From NCBI GenBank assembly GCA_905233785.1, contig CAJOCV010000049.1:1-40708 (forward strand): a stretch of DNA of 40,708 nucleotides. The letters run 5' to 3'. Of the stretch, positions 26,201 to 33,949 are shown one piece after another; the first letter of the stretch is position 1, and every line of letters starts with the position of its first letter. The translations under genes were made by a program, and so were the position numbers. The notes below the pieces were generated by a model. The model ran no database searches and was not told where the DNA came from. It saw only the letters and a list, made by a program, of their open reading frames with translations. Origin of the DNA: an uncultured Oscillospiraceae bacterium. Lineage in GTDB: Bacteria; Bacillota; Clostridia; Oscillospirales; Oscillospiraceae.

Positions 26201-26847
26201 TCTGCCGTACTGCTTGCGACGGTATGGTTTTTGTAAGTGCTCCAGGTTGGCTCATAGCCGGGATCGGCCTGATTACCCCACATATCCCATCCTTCGCGAT
26301 CTCCTCGCGCAAATAACTCGATGCGATTTGGCTGACTGCAGGACTCAATGATCGGTATGATCTCGTCCGGTTTTCTACTGTGTTCACGCTTTTGCGCTCT
26401 GATAAGGTTGACTTGAGATCGTGCGGGTGCTAAGGTTCGGTTGGGCGCACTGTTCTTTTTTATGCCAAAGAGCAGCAGTTCGGTAACATTACGAAAATAA
26501 AATCCGACGCCGCGCCCGTCAGGCAAGCCGTCCTTGCGTACTTTTTCCCAAACGACATTTCCCTTGTATTCAAAGCCCCAGGAATCCATCACTGCCAAGC
26601 CGTCCGGAAGCAAGGCGTTGGGAATCCATAGGTATAAATGAGCTTTCTGGTCTGCAATATTGGCAACGGGAAGTGCCTTGATGTCCTCCAGGGTCATTGT
26701 TTCATATCTTGAAAGCCTTTTGTGCTCAGGGGAAACTTTACCTGTGCGGTTTTGAAATTGCCATGGGGGATCAGCGTATATTGTGTTATATTTTTTACCA
26801 TTTGTGAATGTTAAAAGGTTATTCGAGGTCTCCTCAAGATTACTCAT
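26197..26847 (-). CDS. MT-A70 family DNA N6-adenine methyltransferase
   Basis: A 216-residue SAM-dependent methyltransferase. The catalytic motif is DPPW at residues 26-29 (TIYADPPWQF). HLYLWIPNALLPDGLAVMDS, YKGNVVWEKV and the VTELLLFGIKK region are typical of MT-A70 enzymes that make N6-methyladenine. It overlaps the upstream endonuclease gene by eight bases (ATGAGTAA), so the pair is co-translated. The natural role is to protect host DNA from the partner nuclease. Base composition is clearly more AT-rich than the ribosomal genes on both sides, a sign of transfer. Confidence 0.9.
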   Translation of the reverse strand: MSNLEETSNNLLTFTNGKKYNTIYADPPWQFQNRTGKVSPEHKRLSRYETMTLEDIKALPVANIADQKAHLYLWIPNALLPDGLAVMDSWGFEYKGNVVWEKVRKDGLPDGRGVGFYFRNVTELLLFGIKKNSAPNRTLAPARSQVNLIRAQKREHSRKPDEIIPIIESCSQPNRIELFARGDREGWDMWGNQADPGYEPTWSTYKNHTVASSTAE

Positions 26848-27499
26848 ATCCTTTCACACATCCCTTCTTGATGCCGATAGCCAGGATTGGGCATCCGCCG
26901 TTCCGTCTACTATCAAGCCGGTATAGCAGTTTACCAATCCAGGTGGTCGAGGCGCCATATTTTGTCAATAAACCAAGTTCCCTGAAAATGTCATTCAGAT
27001 CCTCTGATCGGGTGACAATTACACCGACGTCGATTAATCCGCAATCAAAATATGTTCGCATGGCAAGCAAATCGCGATCAAAGGTTTGGTCTTTGCTGTT
27101 CCATTCAAGGTCAAAGGCGACTTTGTTTTTCAGAAAATCAATATTGTGGCCATCAATATAACCGCGTATGGTCTCAATTTCAAACGGCTCAGACGCAAAT
27201 CGGCCTCTGCGCTGGGCAACCTGACGAGGATACTTTTTTACAATCAGATCTCCGGATATACGAATTTCACGCCATCCGAGAGGGTAGAGGACATCATCAA
27301 ATTTTTTCGGAATCGGAGATTCATTACCGCCCGCTTTCCTTATATCCATCAATGACAACTCAAGCTGTCGAAGAGATTGCTGTATCTCATTCCATTCCTC
27401 CGGAAAGCTTTCATGCAAAATCTCCAAAGCGTGTCCGTAGTCGTAAAACTCAAATTTTGGCTGAATAGCCGGATCTATATAAATACCGTTTGCGATCAC
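26840..27499 (-). CDS. type II restriction endonuclease, BglII/BstYI family
   Basis: About 219 residues from GTG 27499, which has GAGGAGGT seven bases upstream; the frame runs on to 27556 without a ribosome site. The core NIDFLKNKVAFDLEWN, SKDQTFDRDLLAMRTYF, DVGVIVTR and the late GGCPILAIGIKKG match what I recall of the BglII/BstYI nuclease family. The acidic residues in NIDF and DLEWN would be the metal site. That family cuts sequences with a GATC centre (AGATCT, RGATCY); specificity here is inference. It forms an overlapping two-gene restriction-modification system with the methyltransferase. Confidence 0.85.
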   Translation of the reverse strand: MIANGIYIDPAIQPKFEFYDYGHALEILHESFPEEWNEIQQSLRQLELSLMDIRKAGGNESPIPKKFDDVLYPLGWREIRISGDLIVKKYPRQVAQRRGRFASEPFEIETIRGYIDGHNIDFLKNKVAFDLEWNSKDQTFDRDLLAMRTYFDCGLIDVGVIVTRSEDLNDIFRELGLLTKYGASTTWIGKLLYRLDSRRNGGCPILAIGIKKGCVKGYE

Positions 27500-27571
27500 G
27501 CAGCTACCTCCTCGCGCAACATAACTCAACGTATAAGAAAACATCCAAAAGGACAAAAAACCATAATAAAT

Positions 27572-27600
27572 AGTATATCATTACGGAAGCAACATTTCAA
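27572..27600 (-). promoter_or_regulatory. promoter of the restriction-modification operon
   Basis: On the minus strand: TTGAAA (27600-27595), a 17-bp spacer, and TATACT (27577-27572). It faces the endonuclease gene, which starts 73 bases downstream. Confidence 0.7.
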
Positions 27601-27635
27601 TCTCTTAAGAAGGCCTAAATCACGGAAATTACAGA

Positions 27636-27664
27636 TTGCTTTTCTATACTATTAATGATAAAAT
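27636..27664 (+). promoter_or_regulatory. promoter of the HD-GYP gene
   Basis: TTGCTT at 27636-27641, a 17-bp spacer and TAAAAT at 27659-27664, followed 53 bases later by ATG 27717 with GAGGAGG. It diverges from the restriction-modification promoter. Confidence 0.65.
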
Positions 27665-27716
27665 GCGGCAAACGGAAATGCGGCCTGTCTGTATTCGTCC
27701 ACCGAGGAGGTAAAGC

Positions 27717-29858
27717 ATGGAGAATCACGCTGACAAATGGAAGCGACTGCGCCTGAAGAGTCTGCGCAACGCCTCGCTGTTGACACTCATCTGTCTGGGC
27801 GTCAACATCCTTTTCTCGCGTTTTGCGCTGTGGCTTGGGCTGCCGATTTATCTCGACAGCATTGGCACTGTGCTGGCCGCGGCGCTGGGCGGTTACCTGC
27901 CCGGTATTGCCGTGGGCATCCTCACAAACCTGTTCGGAAGCCTGTCCGACCCGATCACCGCCTACTATGCGAGCATCAATGTGCTGCTCGCGGTCACGGT
28001 GGCGCGCTTTGCGGATAAGAAGGGCTTTGAGAGCAAAAAGCTCGGCGAGTTTTTCCTGCTGACCGGGCTGCTCACGCTGGTCGGCGGCGGTCTCGGTTCG
28101 ATCCTGACCTGGCTGCTGTATGACTTCGGCTTTGGCGAGGGGATATCCGGCCCCCTGGCGCAGAAGCTCTTCTCCGCCGGGCTTCCCTCCTTCTGGGCGC
28201 AGTTGAGTGCGGATCTCGTTCTGGATTTTCCTGACAAATTGATCACGGTGGGCGTCGTCGATGGGGTGATCCGGCTGCTTCCGGAGTGGATGCAAACCGA
28301 GCTTAGACCCGTAGGCTGGCGGCAGGCGCCGCTGAATCACAATGCCCGCTGGGAGTCCTTGCACCGCAAGACCCGTTCCGGGAGCCTTCGCCGCGCCACC
28401 ATGGCGCTGGTAGTGCTGGCCTCGCTCATGGTGGCGGTCGTGACGATCACGGTGAGCGTCCTGCAGTTTCGCCGCACACTGATCAACCAGCATGCCGAGC
28501 TGGGGCAAACCGTGACCAGGCTGGCCTCCAAGGTCTTTGATCATGACCGTGTGGATGACTTCCTTGAGCAGGGGGAAGCCGCCGAGGGGTATCGGGAGGC
28601 GGAGCAGCGGCTGTATACCATTCGTGACAGCTCGCCTGAGATCGAGTATATCTACGTCTACCGCATTCTGCCCGACGGCTGCCATGTGGTCTTCGATCTG
28701 GACACGGACGACGTGCCCGGCGGCGAACCCGGCGAGGTGATCCCGTTCGATCGTTCTTTCACGCCCTACTTGTCCACGCTGCTGGAGGGCGGCCGGATCG
28801 AGCCGCTCATCACCAACGACACTTACGGCTGGCTTTTAACGGTGTATGAGCCGATTTACGACAGCGACGGCAGATGCACTTGCTACGCCGCCGCGGACAT
28901 TTCCATGGGCGAGCTGAGCCGTATCGCGCTCAATTACCTTGTGCGCGCGGTGGCGCTGTCCCTGGGGATGCTGCTGCTGATCTTCTTCCTCGGTCTGTGG
29001 CTGGCAGAATTTCATGTTGTGCTGCCCATTAACTCCATGGCCTGGGCGGCGGGCAGCTTTGCCTACGATAACGAGCAGTCACGCAGCGGGAGCCTGGAGC
29101 TGATTCACAATCTGGGAATCAGCACCGGGGATGAAATCGAAAACCTCTATAAAGCGCTCGCGCTCACTACCGAGGAGACTGCCCGCTACATCGCGGATGT
29201 GCAGAAAAAGAACGCCACCATCTCCCGGATGCAGAACGGCCTGATCCTCGTGCTGGCTGACATGGTGGAGAGCCGCGACCAGTGTACCGGCGACCATGTG
29301 CGCAAAACAGCCGCCTACACCCGCATCATCCTCGAGCAGATGCGAAAAGAGGGCATTTACGCCGAGCAGCTCACGGACGAATATATCGAGGACGTGGTCA
29401 ACTCCGCGCCGCTGCACGATGTGGGCAAGATCCAGGTGTCCGATACGATCCTGAATAAGCCCGGCAAGCTCACCGACGAGGAGTTTGCCATCATGAAGAG
29501 CCATACCACCGCCGGCGGCGAGGTCATCGCTCACGCCATCGCGCTGGTGTCCGAGCCGGGCTATCTCGCCGAGGCGAAAAACCTTGCCACCTACCATCAC
29601 GAGCGCTGGGACGGCCGGGGATACCCCGCCGGCCTCAAGGGGGAGGACATTCCGCTCTCAGCCCGCGTCATGGCGGTGGCGGACGTGTTCGACGCGCTGG
29701 TTTCCCGACGCAGCTATAAGGCGCCGTTCCCCTTTGAGAAGGCGATGGACATCATCCGAGAGGAGGCCGGGACGCACTTCGATCCCCAGGTCGCCAAAGC
29801 CTTCCTCGACGCCGAGACTGAGGTTCGCCGCGTCGCCGAGGAGTTTAAGGAAGAGTAG
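27717..29858 (+). CDS. membrane sensor with HD-GYP phosphodiesterase domain
   Basis: A 713-residue protein. Residues about 15-195 form a multi-helix membrane domain (YLDSIGTVLAAALGGYLPGI) that resembles substrate-binding (S) components of ECF transporters. A helix at about 226-249, an extracytoplasmic sensor region at 250-405 (YIYVYRILPDG) and a second helix at 406-430 follow. A linker coiled coil leads to the HD-GYP domain: HDVGK near residue 566 and HHERWDGRGYP near 627. HD-GYP enzymes hydrolyse cyclic di-GMP, so it probably couples an external signal to cyclic di-GMP level. It is monocistronic and lies inside the split ribosomal cluster. Confidence 0.9.
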   Translation: MENHADKWKRLRLKSLRNASLLTLICLGVNILFSRFALWLGLPIYLDSIGTVLAAALGGYLPGIAVGILTNLFGSLSDPITAYYASINVLLAVTVARFADKKGFESKKLGEFFLLTGLLTLVGGGLGSILTWLLYDFGFGEGISGPLAQKLFSAGLPSFWAQLSADLVLDFPDKLITVGVVDGVIRLLPEWMQTELRPVGWRQAPLNHNARWESLHRKTRSGSLRRATMALVVLASLMVAVVTITVSVLQFRRTLINQHAELGQTVTRLASKVFDHDRVDDFLEQGEAAEGYREAEQRLYTIRDSSPEIEYIYVYRILPDGCHVVFDLDTDDVPGGEPGEVIPFDRSFTPYLSTLLEGGRIEPLITNDTYGWLLTVYEPIYDSDGRCTCYAAADISMGELSRIALNYLVRAVALSLGMLLLIFFLGLWLAEFHVVLPINSMAWAAGSFAYDNEQSRSGSLELIHNLGISTGDEIENLYKALALTTEETARYIADVQKKNATISRMQNGLILVLADMVESRDQCTGDHVRKTAAYTRIILEQMRKEGIYAEQLTDEYIEDVVNSAPLHDVGKIQVSDTILNKPGKLTDEEFAIMKSHTTAGGEVIAHAIALVSEPGYLAEAKNLATYHHERWDGRGYPAGLKGEDIPLSARVMAVADVFDALVSRRSYKAPFPFEKAMDIIREEAGTHFDPQVAKAFLDAETEVRRVAEEFKEE

Positions 29859-29861
29859 TCG

Positions 29862-29996
29862 TAACGATTCAGTCCCGTTCCGGGACTAAATCGTTAGAGG
29901 GGATGCACCCCGCTGCGCGCACTCGCGGCGGGGGAACGCTCGCAATTTTGTTTGCCGCCTTCCGAGGCGGCAAATCAGAGGGGAGTGCCCCTCTGA
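29862..29996 (+). repeat. composite hairpin mosaic repeat, copy R2
   Basis: HP1: 29862-29877 with 29881-29896 (one mismatch; shares CAGTCCC/GGGACT with copy R1). A CCCCGC...GCGGGG element follows. HP4: TTTGCCGCC (29951-29959) with GGCGGCAAA (29966-29974), loop TTCCGA. HP5: TCAGAGGGG (29975-29983) with CCCCTCTGA (29988-29996). HP4 and HP5 match R1 in order, loop and flank while the HP4 stem sequence differs on both sides. It starts four bases after the HD-GYP stop. Confidence 0.7.
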
Positions 29997-30044
29997 TACT
30001 AAGTCTCAATAAGATGGTTTAGAAAGATTCCGAGGCAGATTTAA

Positions 30045-30908
30045 GCTGCTTTCCAAACCGCGGCGGACGCCGGTGTCGCGGACGCATGGTACTATCTGGG
30101 GCGGGTCGCCTATCAGCGCAGCGACTTCGATGCTGCCATCGCCTACTTTGAAAAGGGCGCAGAACAGGGCAGCGAGCTCGCGCGTTTCAATCTTGGGATC
30201 CTGTATGTGAACAACGAAGGTTTGGACTTGAATCTGGACGCAGATTATGCCAAAGCGCAGGCGCTCTTTGAGCAGGCCGTGGAAAACGGCTGCGTTGAGG
30301 CAAACTGCGGGCTCGGGGATTTATACCAGAGCGGCTACGGCGTTGAAGCAGACGGGGCTTCCGCGCTGGCGTACTTCCTCCTCGCCGCGGAGTCGGACGA
30401 CCCTGAGTGGGCTCCGTATGCCTGGCTCAGCATTTACGAGGTATATACTGCAGCGCCGGACCTTGATATGGACAGCGAAGAGGCCAAGGCCTGGGGCGAG
30501 AAGGGGCTTGAAGGCAAAATGCTGCTTGCCGATGCCGGGCATCCCAAAGCCGAGTTCAGTCTGGGCTACCTCTACTATGCCGGCCTTGACGTCGAACAGG
30601 ATTATGGCGCGGCGATGTCGTGGTTTCTGAAAGCGGCCGAGATCGGGGATGCGAGATCTATGCGTTTTATCGCTTATATGTACGACAAGGGTCTTGGCGT
30701 AGAGGAAGATCAGGAAAAAAGCACGGAGTGGTATCTGAAGGCCGCGGAAGCCGGATACACCTCTGCCATGAGTACGGTCGGCAAGCGCTATGAGCTCGGC
30801 AAAGGCGTAGAGCAGAATATCGAAGCGGCAATCGAGTGGTACCGGAAAGCAGCCGAAGCCGGGAACGAAAAAGCTGCGGAACGTCTGGCGGAGTTGACCG
30901 GAAAATAA
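30045..30908 (+). pseudogene. Sel1-repeat protein, 5'-truncated
   Basis: Sel1-like repeats (about 36 residues, A...G...A...LG..Y..G pattern) run through the frame: GVADAWYYLGRVAYQRSDFD, NCGLGDLYQSGYGVEADGAS, FSLGYLYYAGLDVEQDYGA, RFIAYMYDKGLGVEEDQEKS and TVGKRYELGKGVEQNIEAAI. The repeats are already in progress right after the stop at 30042, and no start with a ribosome site precedes them; a GTG at 30207 is the first usual start codon and would cut a repeat. The N-terminus, likely with a signal or regulatory part, is missing. Such proteins are scaffolds for protein contacts. The missing part abuts the R2 repeat. Confidence 0.65.
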
Positions 30909-30967
30909 GTCAGCGGCGCAGCACCGAGCATTGCGACGCGAAGACAGTCCTTTAGAACTCGTCCGAG

Positions 30968-31152
30968 TGGTCAGTTTTCAAGAAAACGACCACAGCTTCC
31001 ATTCCAATCCGTTTTTGCCGGGGCTTTGCCCCGGCAAAAACACGTTCAGCCGAGCTGGGCGAGGCCTCCCGCCGACCAAACACAGCGCATCCTCCGCGCA
31101 CTGTGTGCGATCAGCGTGAACTTATCCATCGCGAAACAAAATTTCGCGATGG
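30968..31152 (-). repeat. composite hairpin mosaic repeat, copy R3 (inverted)
   Basis: Read on the minus strand: HP1' 31152-31142/31136-31126 (CCATCGCGAAA arms); HP2' at 31105-31081 (CACAG/CTGTG plus GCG/CGC with a bulge); the conserved linker 31080-31042; HP3' 31041-31028/31024-31011 (GTTTTTGCCGGGGC arms, AAA loop); HP4' about 30992-30968 (GTGGTC arms). The linker agrees with copy R1 at about 40 of 46 positions, whereas stems differ in both strands together. This covers much of the 516-bp gap between the Sel1 remnant and rpsH; no gene is visible there. Confidence 0.75.
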
Positions 31153-31187
31153 AAGCAAAAAAGTTATCAAAAATCCGTAAAAAAAGC

Positions 31188-31216
31188 TTGCAAAGCGTTA
31201 CAGGCTTTGATATACT
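31188..31216 (+). promoter_or_regulatory. promoter of the second ribosomal transcript (rpsH onward)
   Basis: TTGCAA at 31188-31193, a 17-bp spacer and TATACT at 31211-31216. It lies just downstream of the R3 repeat and about 210 bases before rpsH, giving the displaced half of the spc operon its own promoter. Confidence 0.8.
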
Positions 31217-31223
31217 ATCAAAT

Positions 31224-31424
31224 TGCGAGGCGACGCGTCCAACTGTCTTAAAAGAGATAAGGGACGTGTCCGATTGTGCTGTTTACACCAGGTCTGATCA
31301 GCCTGCTGTAATAAATTCAAAGGACGGCGAAAGGCCGTGGCCAATCAGGTATTGGCATGGAACCTCGCCGCCTGAACTGTGGACTGACCCATCCGCAGTA
31401 ACTCTAAATCAGGAGGAACGATTT
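31224..31424 (+). promoter_or_regulatory. structured leader of rpsH
   Basis: About 200 nt without an ORF. Hairpins: GACGCGTCC (31232-31240) with GGACGTGTC (31262-31270); ACGGC/GCCGT (31324-31338, loop GAAAG); GCCAAT/ATTGGC (31340-31356). AGGAGG at 31411-31416 lies before the rpsH ATG. An S8-type autoregulatory leader is conceivable, since S8 controls the spc operon in E. coli, but no S8-site match was verified. Confidence 0.45.
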
Positions 31425-31823
31425 ATGCAGATCACCGACCCCATCGCAGATATGCTGACCCGCATCCGCAATGCCGGAAGCGCGAAGCATGAAACCGTCG
31501 ATGTCCCCGCGTCCAAGATGAAGAAGTCCATCGCTGAGATTCTGCTGAGCGAGGGCTACATCAAGAACTACCAGGTCATTGACGACGGCACCCAGGGTGT
31601 CATCCGCATCACCCTCAAGTATCTCCCCGGCAAGGAGAAGGCCATTCAGGGTCTTCGCCGTGTCAGCAAGCCCGGCCTGCGCGTGTATGCCGGCGCTGAC
31701 GAGCTGCCCCGCGTTCTGCGCGGTCTGGGCATTGCCATCATCTCCACCTCCAAGGGCGTTATGACCGACAAGCAGGCTCGCAAAGAGCATGTCGGCGGCG
31801 AAGTCCTTGCGTTCGTATGGTAA
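31425..31823 (+). CDS. rpsH: 30S ribosomal protein S8
   Basis: A 132-residue 16S rRNA-binding protein. MQITDPIADMLTRIRNAGSA, the central FI-type region SEGYIKNYQVIDDGTQGVIR, and the end STSKGVMTDKQARKEHVGGE are typical. ATG 31425 has AGGAGG eight bases before it; an upstream in-frame extension passes through the R3 repeat and is not real. It is first in the second ribosomal transcript instead of following rpsZ directly. Confidence 0.97.
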   Translation: MQITDPIADMLTRIRNAGSAKHETVDVPASKMKKSIAEILLSEGYIKNYQVIDDGTQGVIRITLKYLPGKEKAIQGLRRVSKPGLRVYAGADELPRVLRGLGIAIISTSKGVMTDKQARKEHVGGEVLAFVW

Positions 31824-31835
31824 GGAGGTTGCAGA

Positions 31836-32378
31836 ATGTCTAGAATCGGTAGAGCTCCCATCACCGTTCCCGCCGGCGTTGAAGTCAGCGTCAGCGAGCA
31901 CAACCACATCACCGTCAAGGGTCCCAAGGGCACTCTCGAGCGTGATCTCGTGCCTCAGATGAAGGTCAATATCGAGGCAGGCGTCATCCACATCAGCCGC
32001 CCCAGTGACAGCAAAGAGAACCGTTCTCTGCACGGTCTGACCAGAACCCTGGTTGACAACATGGTCATCGGCGTGACCAAGGGCTTTGAGAAGAAGCTCG
32101 AGATCAACGGCGTTGGCTACCGTGCCAGCAAGGAGGGCAAGAATCTGGTCATGAACCTGGGCTATTCTCACCAGGTCATCGTCCCCGAGACCGAGGACAT
32201 CCAGATCGACGTTCCCGATGCCAACCACATTGTCATTAAGGGTATCGACAAGCAGAAGGTCGGCCAGTTTGCAGCAGAAGTTCGTGGCAAGCGTCCTCCC
32301 GAACCCTACAAGGGCAAGGGCATCAAGTACGACTACGAAGTCATCCGCCGCAAAGAAGGCAAGACCGGCGCCAAGTAA
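31836..32378 (+). CDS. rplF: 50S ribosomal protein L6
   Basis: A 180-residue protein near the factor-binding site, with two similar domains. MSRIGRAPITVPAGVEVSVS, HGLTRTLVDNMVIGVTKGFE and the RGKRPPEPYKGKGIKYDYEV end match the family. AAGGAGG precedes the ATG; 12 nt follow rpsH. Normal length. Confidence 0.97.
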   Translation: MSRIGRAPITVPAGVEVSVSEHNHITVKGPKGTLERDLVPQMKVNIEAGVIHISRPSDSKENRSLHGLTRTLVDNMVIGVTKGFEKKLEINGVGYRASKEGKNLVMNLGYSHQVIVPETEDIQIDVPDANHIVIKGIDKQKVGQFAAEVRGKRPPEPYKGKGIKYDYEVIRRKEGKTGAK

Positions 32379-32394
32379 ACGGAGGTGTGCCTGA

Positions 32395-32754
32395 ATGATT
32401 AAGAGACCTGATACCAGAGGACAGCGCATCAAGCGCCACAATCGCGTGCGCGGTAAGATCTCCGGCACCGCCGAGAGACCCCGTCTGTGCGTGTTCCGCA
32501 GCGAAAACAACATTTACGCCCAGGTCATCGACGACGTGGCCGGCAACACCCTCGTGTCTGCCTCCACCGTGGAGAAGGCCTTTGAGGGCAACGGCAGCAA
32601 CTGCGACGCTGCCAAGAAGATCGGCGCTCTCGTCGCCGAGCGCGCTCTGAAGAAGGGCATTGAAGAAGTCGTGTTCGACCGTGGCGGTTATATCTATCAC
32701 GGCCGTGTCAAGGCTCTGGCCGAAGGCGCCCGCGAGGGCGGCCTGAAGTTCTAA
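32395..32754 (+). CDS. rplR: 50S ribosomal protein L18
   Basis: A 119-residue 5S rRNA-binding protein. RLCVFRSENNIYAQVIDD, NTLVSASTVEKAF and VFDRGGYIYHGRVKALAEGA match the family. The N-terminal basic tail (KRPDTRGQRIKRHNRVRGKI) contacts rRNA. GGAGGTG lies upstream. Normal length. Confidence 0.97.
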   Translation: MIKRPDTRGQRIKRHNRVRGKISGTAERPRLCVFRSENNIYAQVIDDVAGNTLVSASTVEKAFEGNGSNCDAAKKIGALVAERALKKGIEEVVFDRGGYIYHGRVKALAEGAREGGLKF

Positions 32755-32773
32755 GGAAGGGGGATAAGTTATC

Positions 32774-33301
32774 ATGGCTTACAATAATGACAGACGTGAC
32801 CGCCGCAATAAGGAAGAGGCTCCCTCCGAATTCATTGAGAAGGTCGTATCCCTCAACCGCGTCAGCAAGACCGTCAAGGGCGGCCGCGTGGCGAAGTTCT
32901 CCGCACTGTGCGTCGTCGGCGACGGCAAGGGCCGCGTCGGCTTCGGCATGGGCAAGGCCAACGAGGTGTCCGAGGCCATCCGCAAGGGGCTCGAGGACGC
33001 CAAGAAGAATATCGTTTCCGTCACGCTGAGCGGGACCACGATCCCCCACGAGGTGATCGGCTGCTTCGGCGCCGGCCGCGTGCTGCTCAAGCCCGCCCCG
33101 GAAGGCACCGGCGTGATCGCCGGCGGCGCTGTCCGCGCGGTCGTCGAGGCTGCCGGCATCGGCGATATCCGTACCAAGTGCCTCAACACCAACAACCCCG
33201 CGAACGTTGTCGCGGCCACGATGGAAGGCCTCAAGTCCCTGCGCGACGCCGCTCAGGTCGCCGCTGTGCGCGGCAAGACTCCTGAAGAAGTTCAGGGTTA
33301 A
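32774..33301 (+). CDS. rpsE: 30S ribosomal protein S5
   Basis: A 175-residue protein of the decoding site and mRNA entry. A charged N-terminal tail (MAYNNDRRDRRNKEEAPSEF) precedes the S5 domain: VSLNRVSKTVKGGRVAKFSA, GDGKGRVGFGMGKANEVSEA, then PAPEGTGVIAGGAVRAVVEA. A few residues longer than common at the N-terminus. GGAAGGGGG is the ribosome site. Confidence 0.97.
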   Translation: MAYNNDRRDRRNKEEAPSEFIEKVVSLNRVSKTVKGGRVAKFSALCVVGDGKGRVGFGMGKANEVSEAIRKGLEDAKKNIVSVTLSGTTIPHEVIGCFGAGRVLLKPAPEGTGVIAGGAVRAVVEAAGIGDIRTKCLNTNNPANVVAATMEGLKSLRDAAQVAAVRGKTPEEVQG

Positions 33302-33313
33302 GGAGGGCGAAAC

Positions 33314-33493
33314 ATGGCTAATCTTAGAATCAAGCTCGTCAAGAGCCTCAACGGCAGACTGGACAGCCACATCGCGACCGCCCAGTCTCTCGGCCTGCAC
33401 AAGATCGGCAACGAGACCGTACAGCCCGACAATCCCCAGACCCGCGGCAAGATTGCCAAGATCGGCTATCTGCTGAAGGTGACAGAAGAATAA
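33314..33493 (+). CDS. rpmD: 50S ribosomal protein L30
   Basis: A 59-residue protein: MANLRIKLVKSLNGRLDSHI, ATAQSLGLHKIGNETVQPDN, then GKIAKIGYLLKVTEE. ATG 33314 has GGAGGG seven bases upstream, and the stop is at 33493. It is short and easily missed, but position between rpsE and rplO and the family pattern leave little doubt. Confidence 0.96.
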   Translation: MANLRIKLVKSLNGRLDSHIATAQSLGLHKIGNETVQPDNPQTRGKIAKIGYLLKVTEE

Positions 33494-33508
33494 GGAGGGC
33501 AAGCAAGA

Positions 33509-33949
33509 ATGTATATTCATGAACTGTCTCCCGTAGCCGGCTCCACCCACGTTGACAAGCGCAAGGGCAGAGGCCACGCTACCGGCAACGGAAAGACCGC
33601 AGGCCGCGGCCACAAGGGTCAGAAGGCCCGCAGCGGCGGCGGCGTCCGCATCGGTTTTGAGGGCGGCCAGATGCCTCTGGCTCGCCGCATCCCCAAGAGA
33701 GGCTTCAACAACATCTTCGCAAAGCCCCTGACGACGGTGAATGTTGACGCTCTCGATCGTTTTGAAGACGGCGCTGTGGTTGACGCCCAGGCTCTTCTGG
33801 CTGCCGGCGTGATCTCCAAGTGCAAATATGGCGTGAAATTCCTTGGGAACGGTGAGGTTTCCAAGAAGCTGACTGTCAAGGCTGCTGCTTTCTCCGAGTC
33901 CGCAAAAGAGAAAATCGAAGCGGCTGGCGGAAAGGCAGAGGTGGTCTGA
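33509..33949 (+). CDS. rplO: 50S ribosomal protein L15
   Basis: A 146-residue protein. MYIHELSPVAGSTHVDKRKG, GHATGNGKTAGRGHKGQKAR and the GGVRIGFEGGQMPLARRIPK segment are the extended rRNA-threading N-terminus; the globular C-terminal half ends KEKIEAAGGKAEVV. Normal length. Its TGA is immediately followed by the GTG start of secY. Confidence 0.97.
   Translation: MYIHELSPVAGSTHVDKRKGRGHATGNGKTAGRGHKGQKARSGGGVRIGFEGGQMPLARRIPKRGFNNIFAKPLTTVNVDALDRFEDGAVVDAQALLAAGVISKCKYGVKFLGNGEVSKKLTVKAAAFSESAKEKIEAAGGKAEVV

Noticed and set aside
31026..31424. Longer N-terminus for rpsH
   Set aside because: The frame is open upstream but passes through the R3 repeat, promoter and leader; the ATG at 31425 has the ribosome site and gives the normal S8 length.
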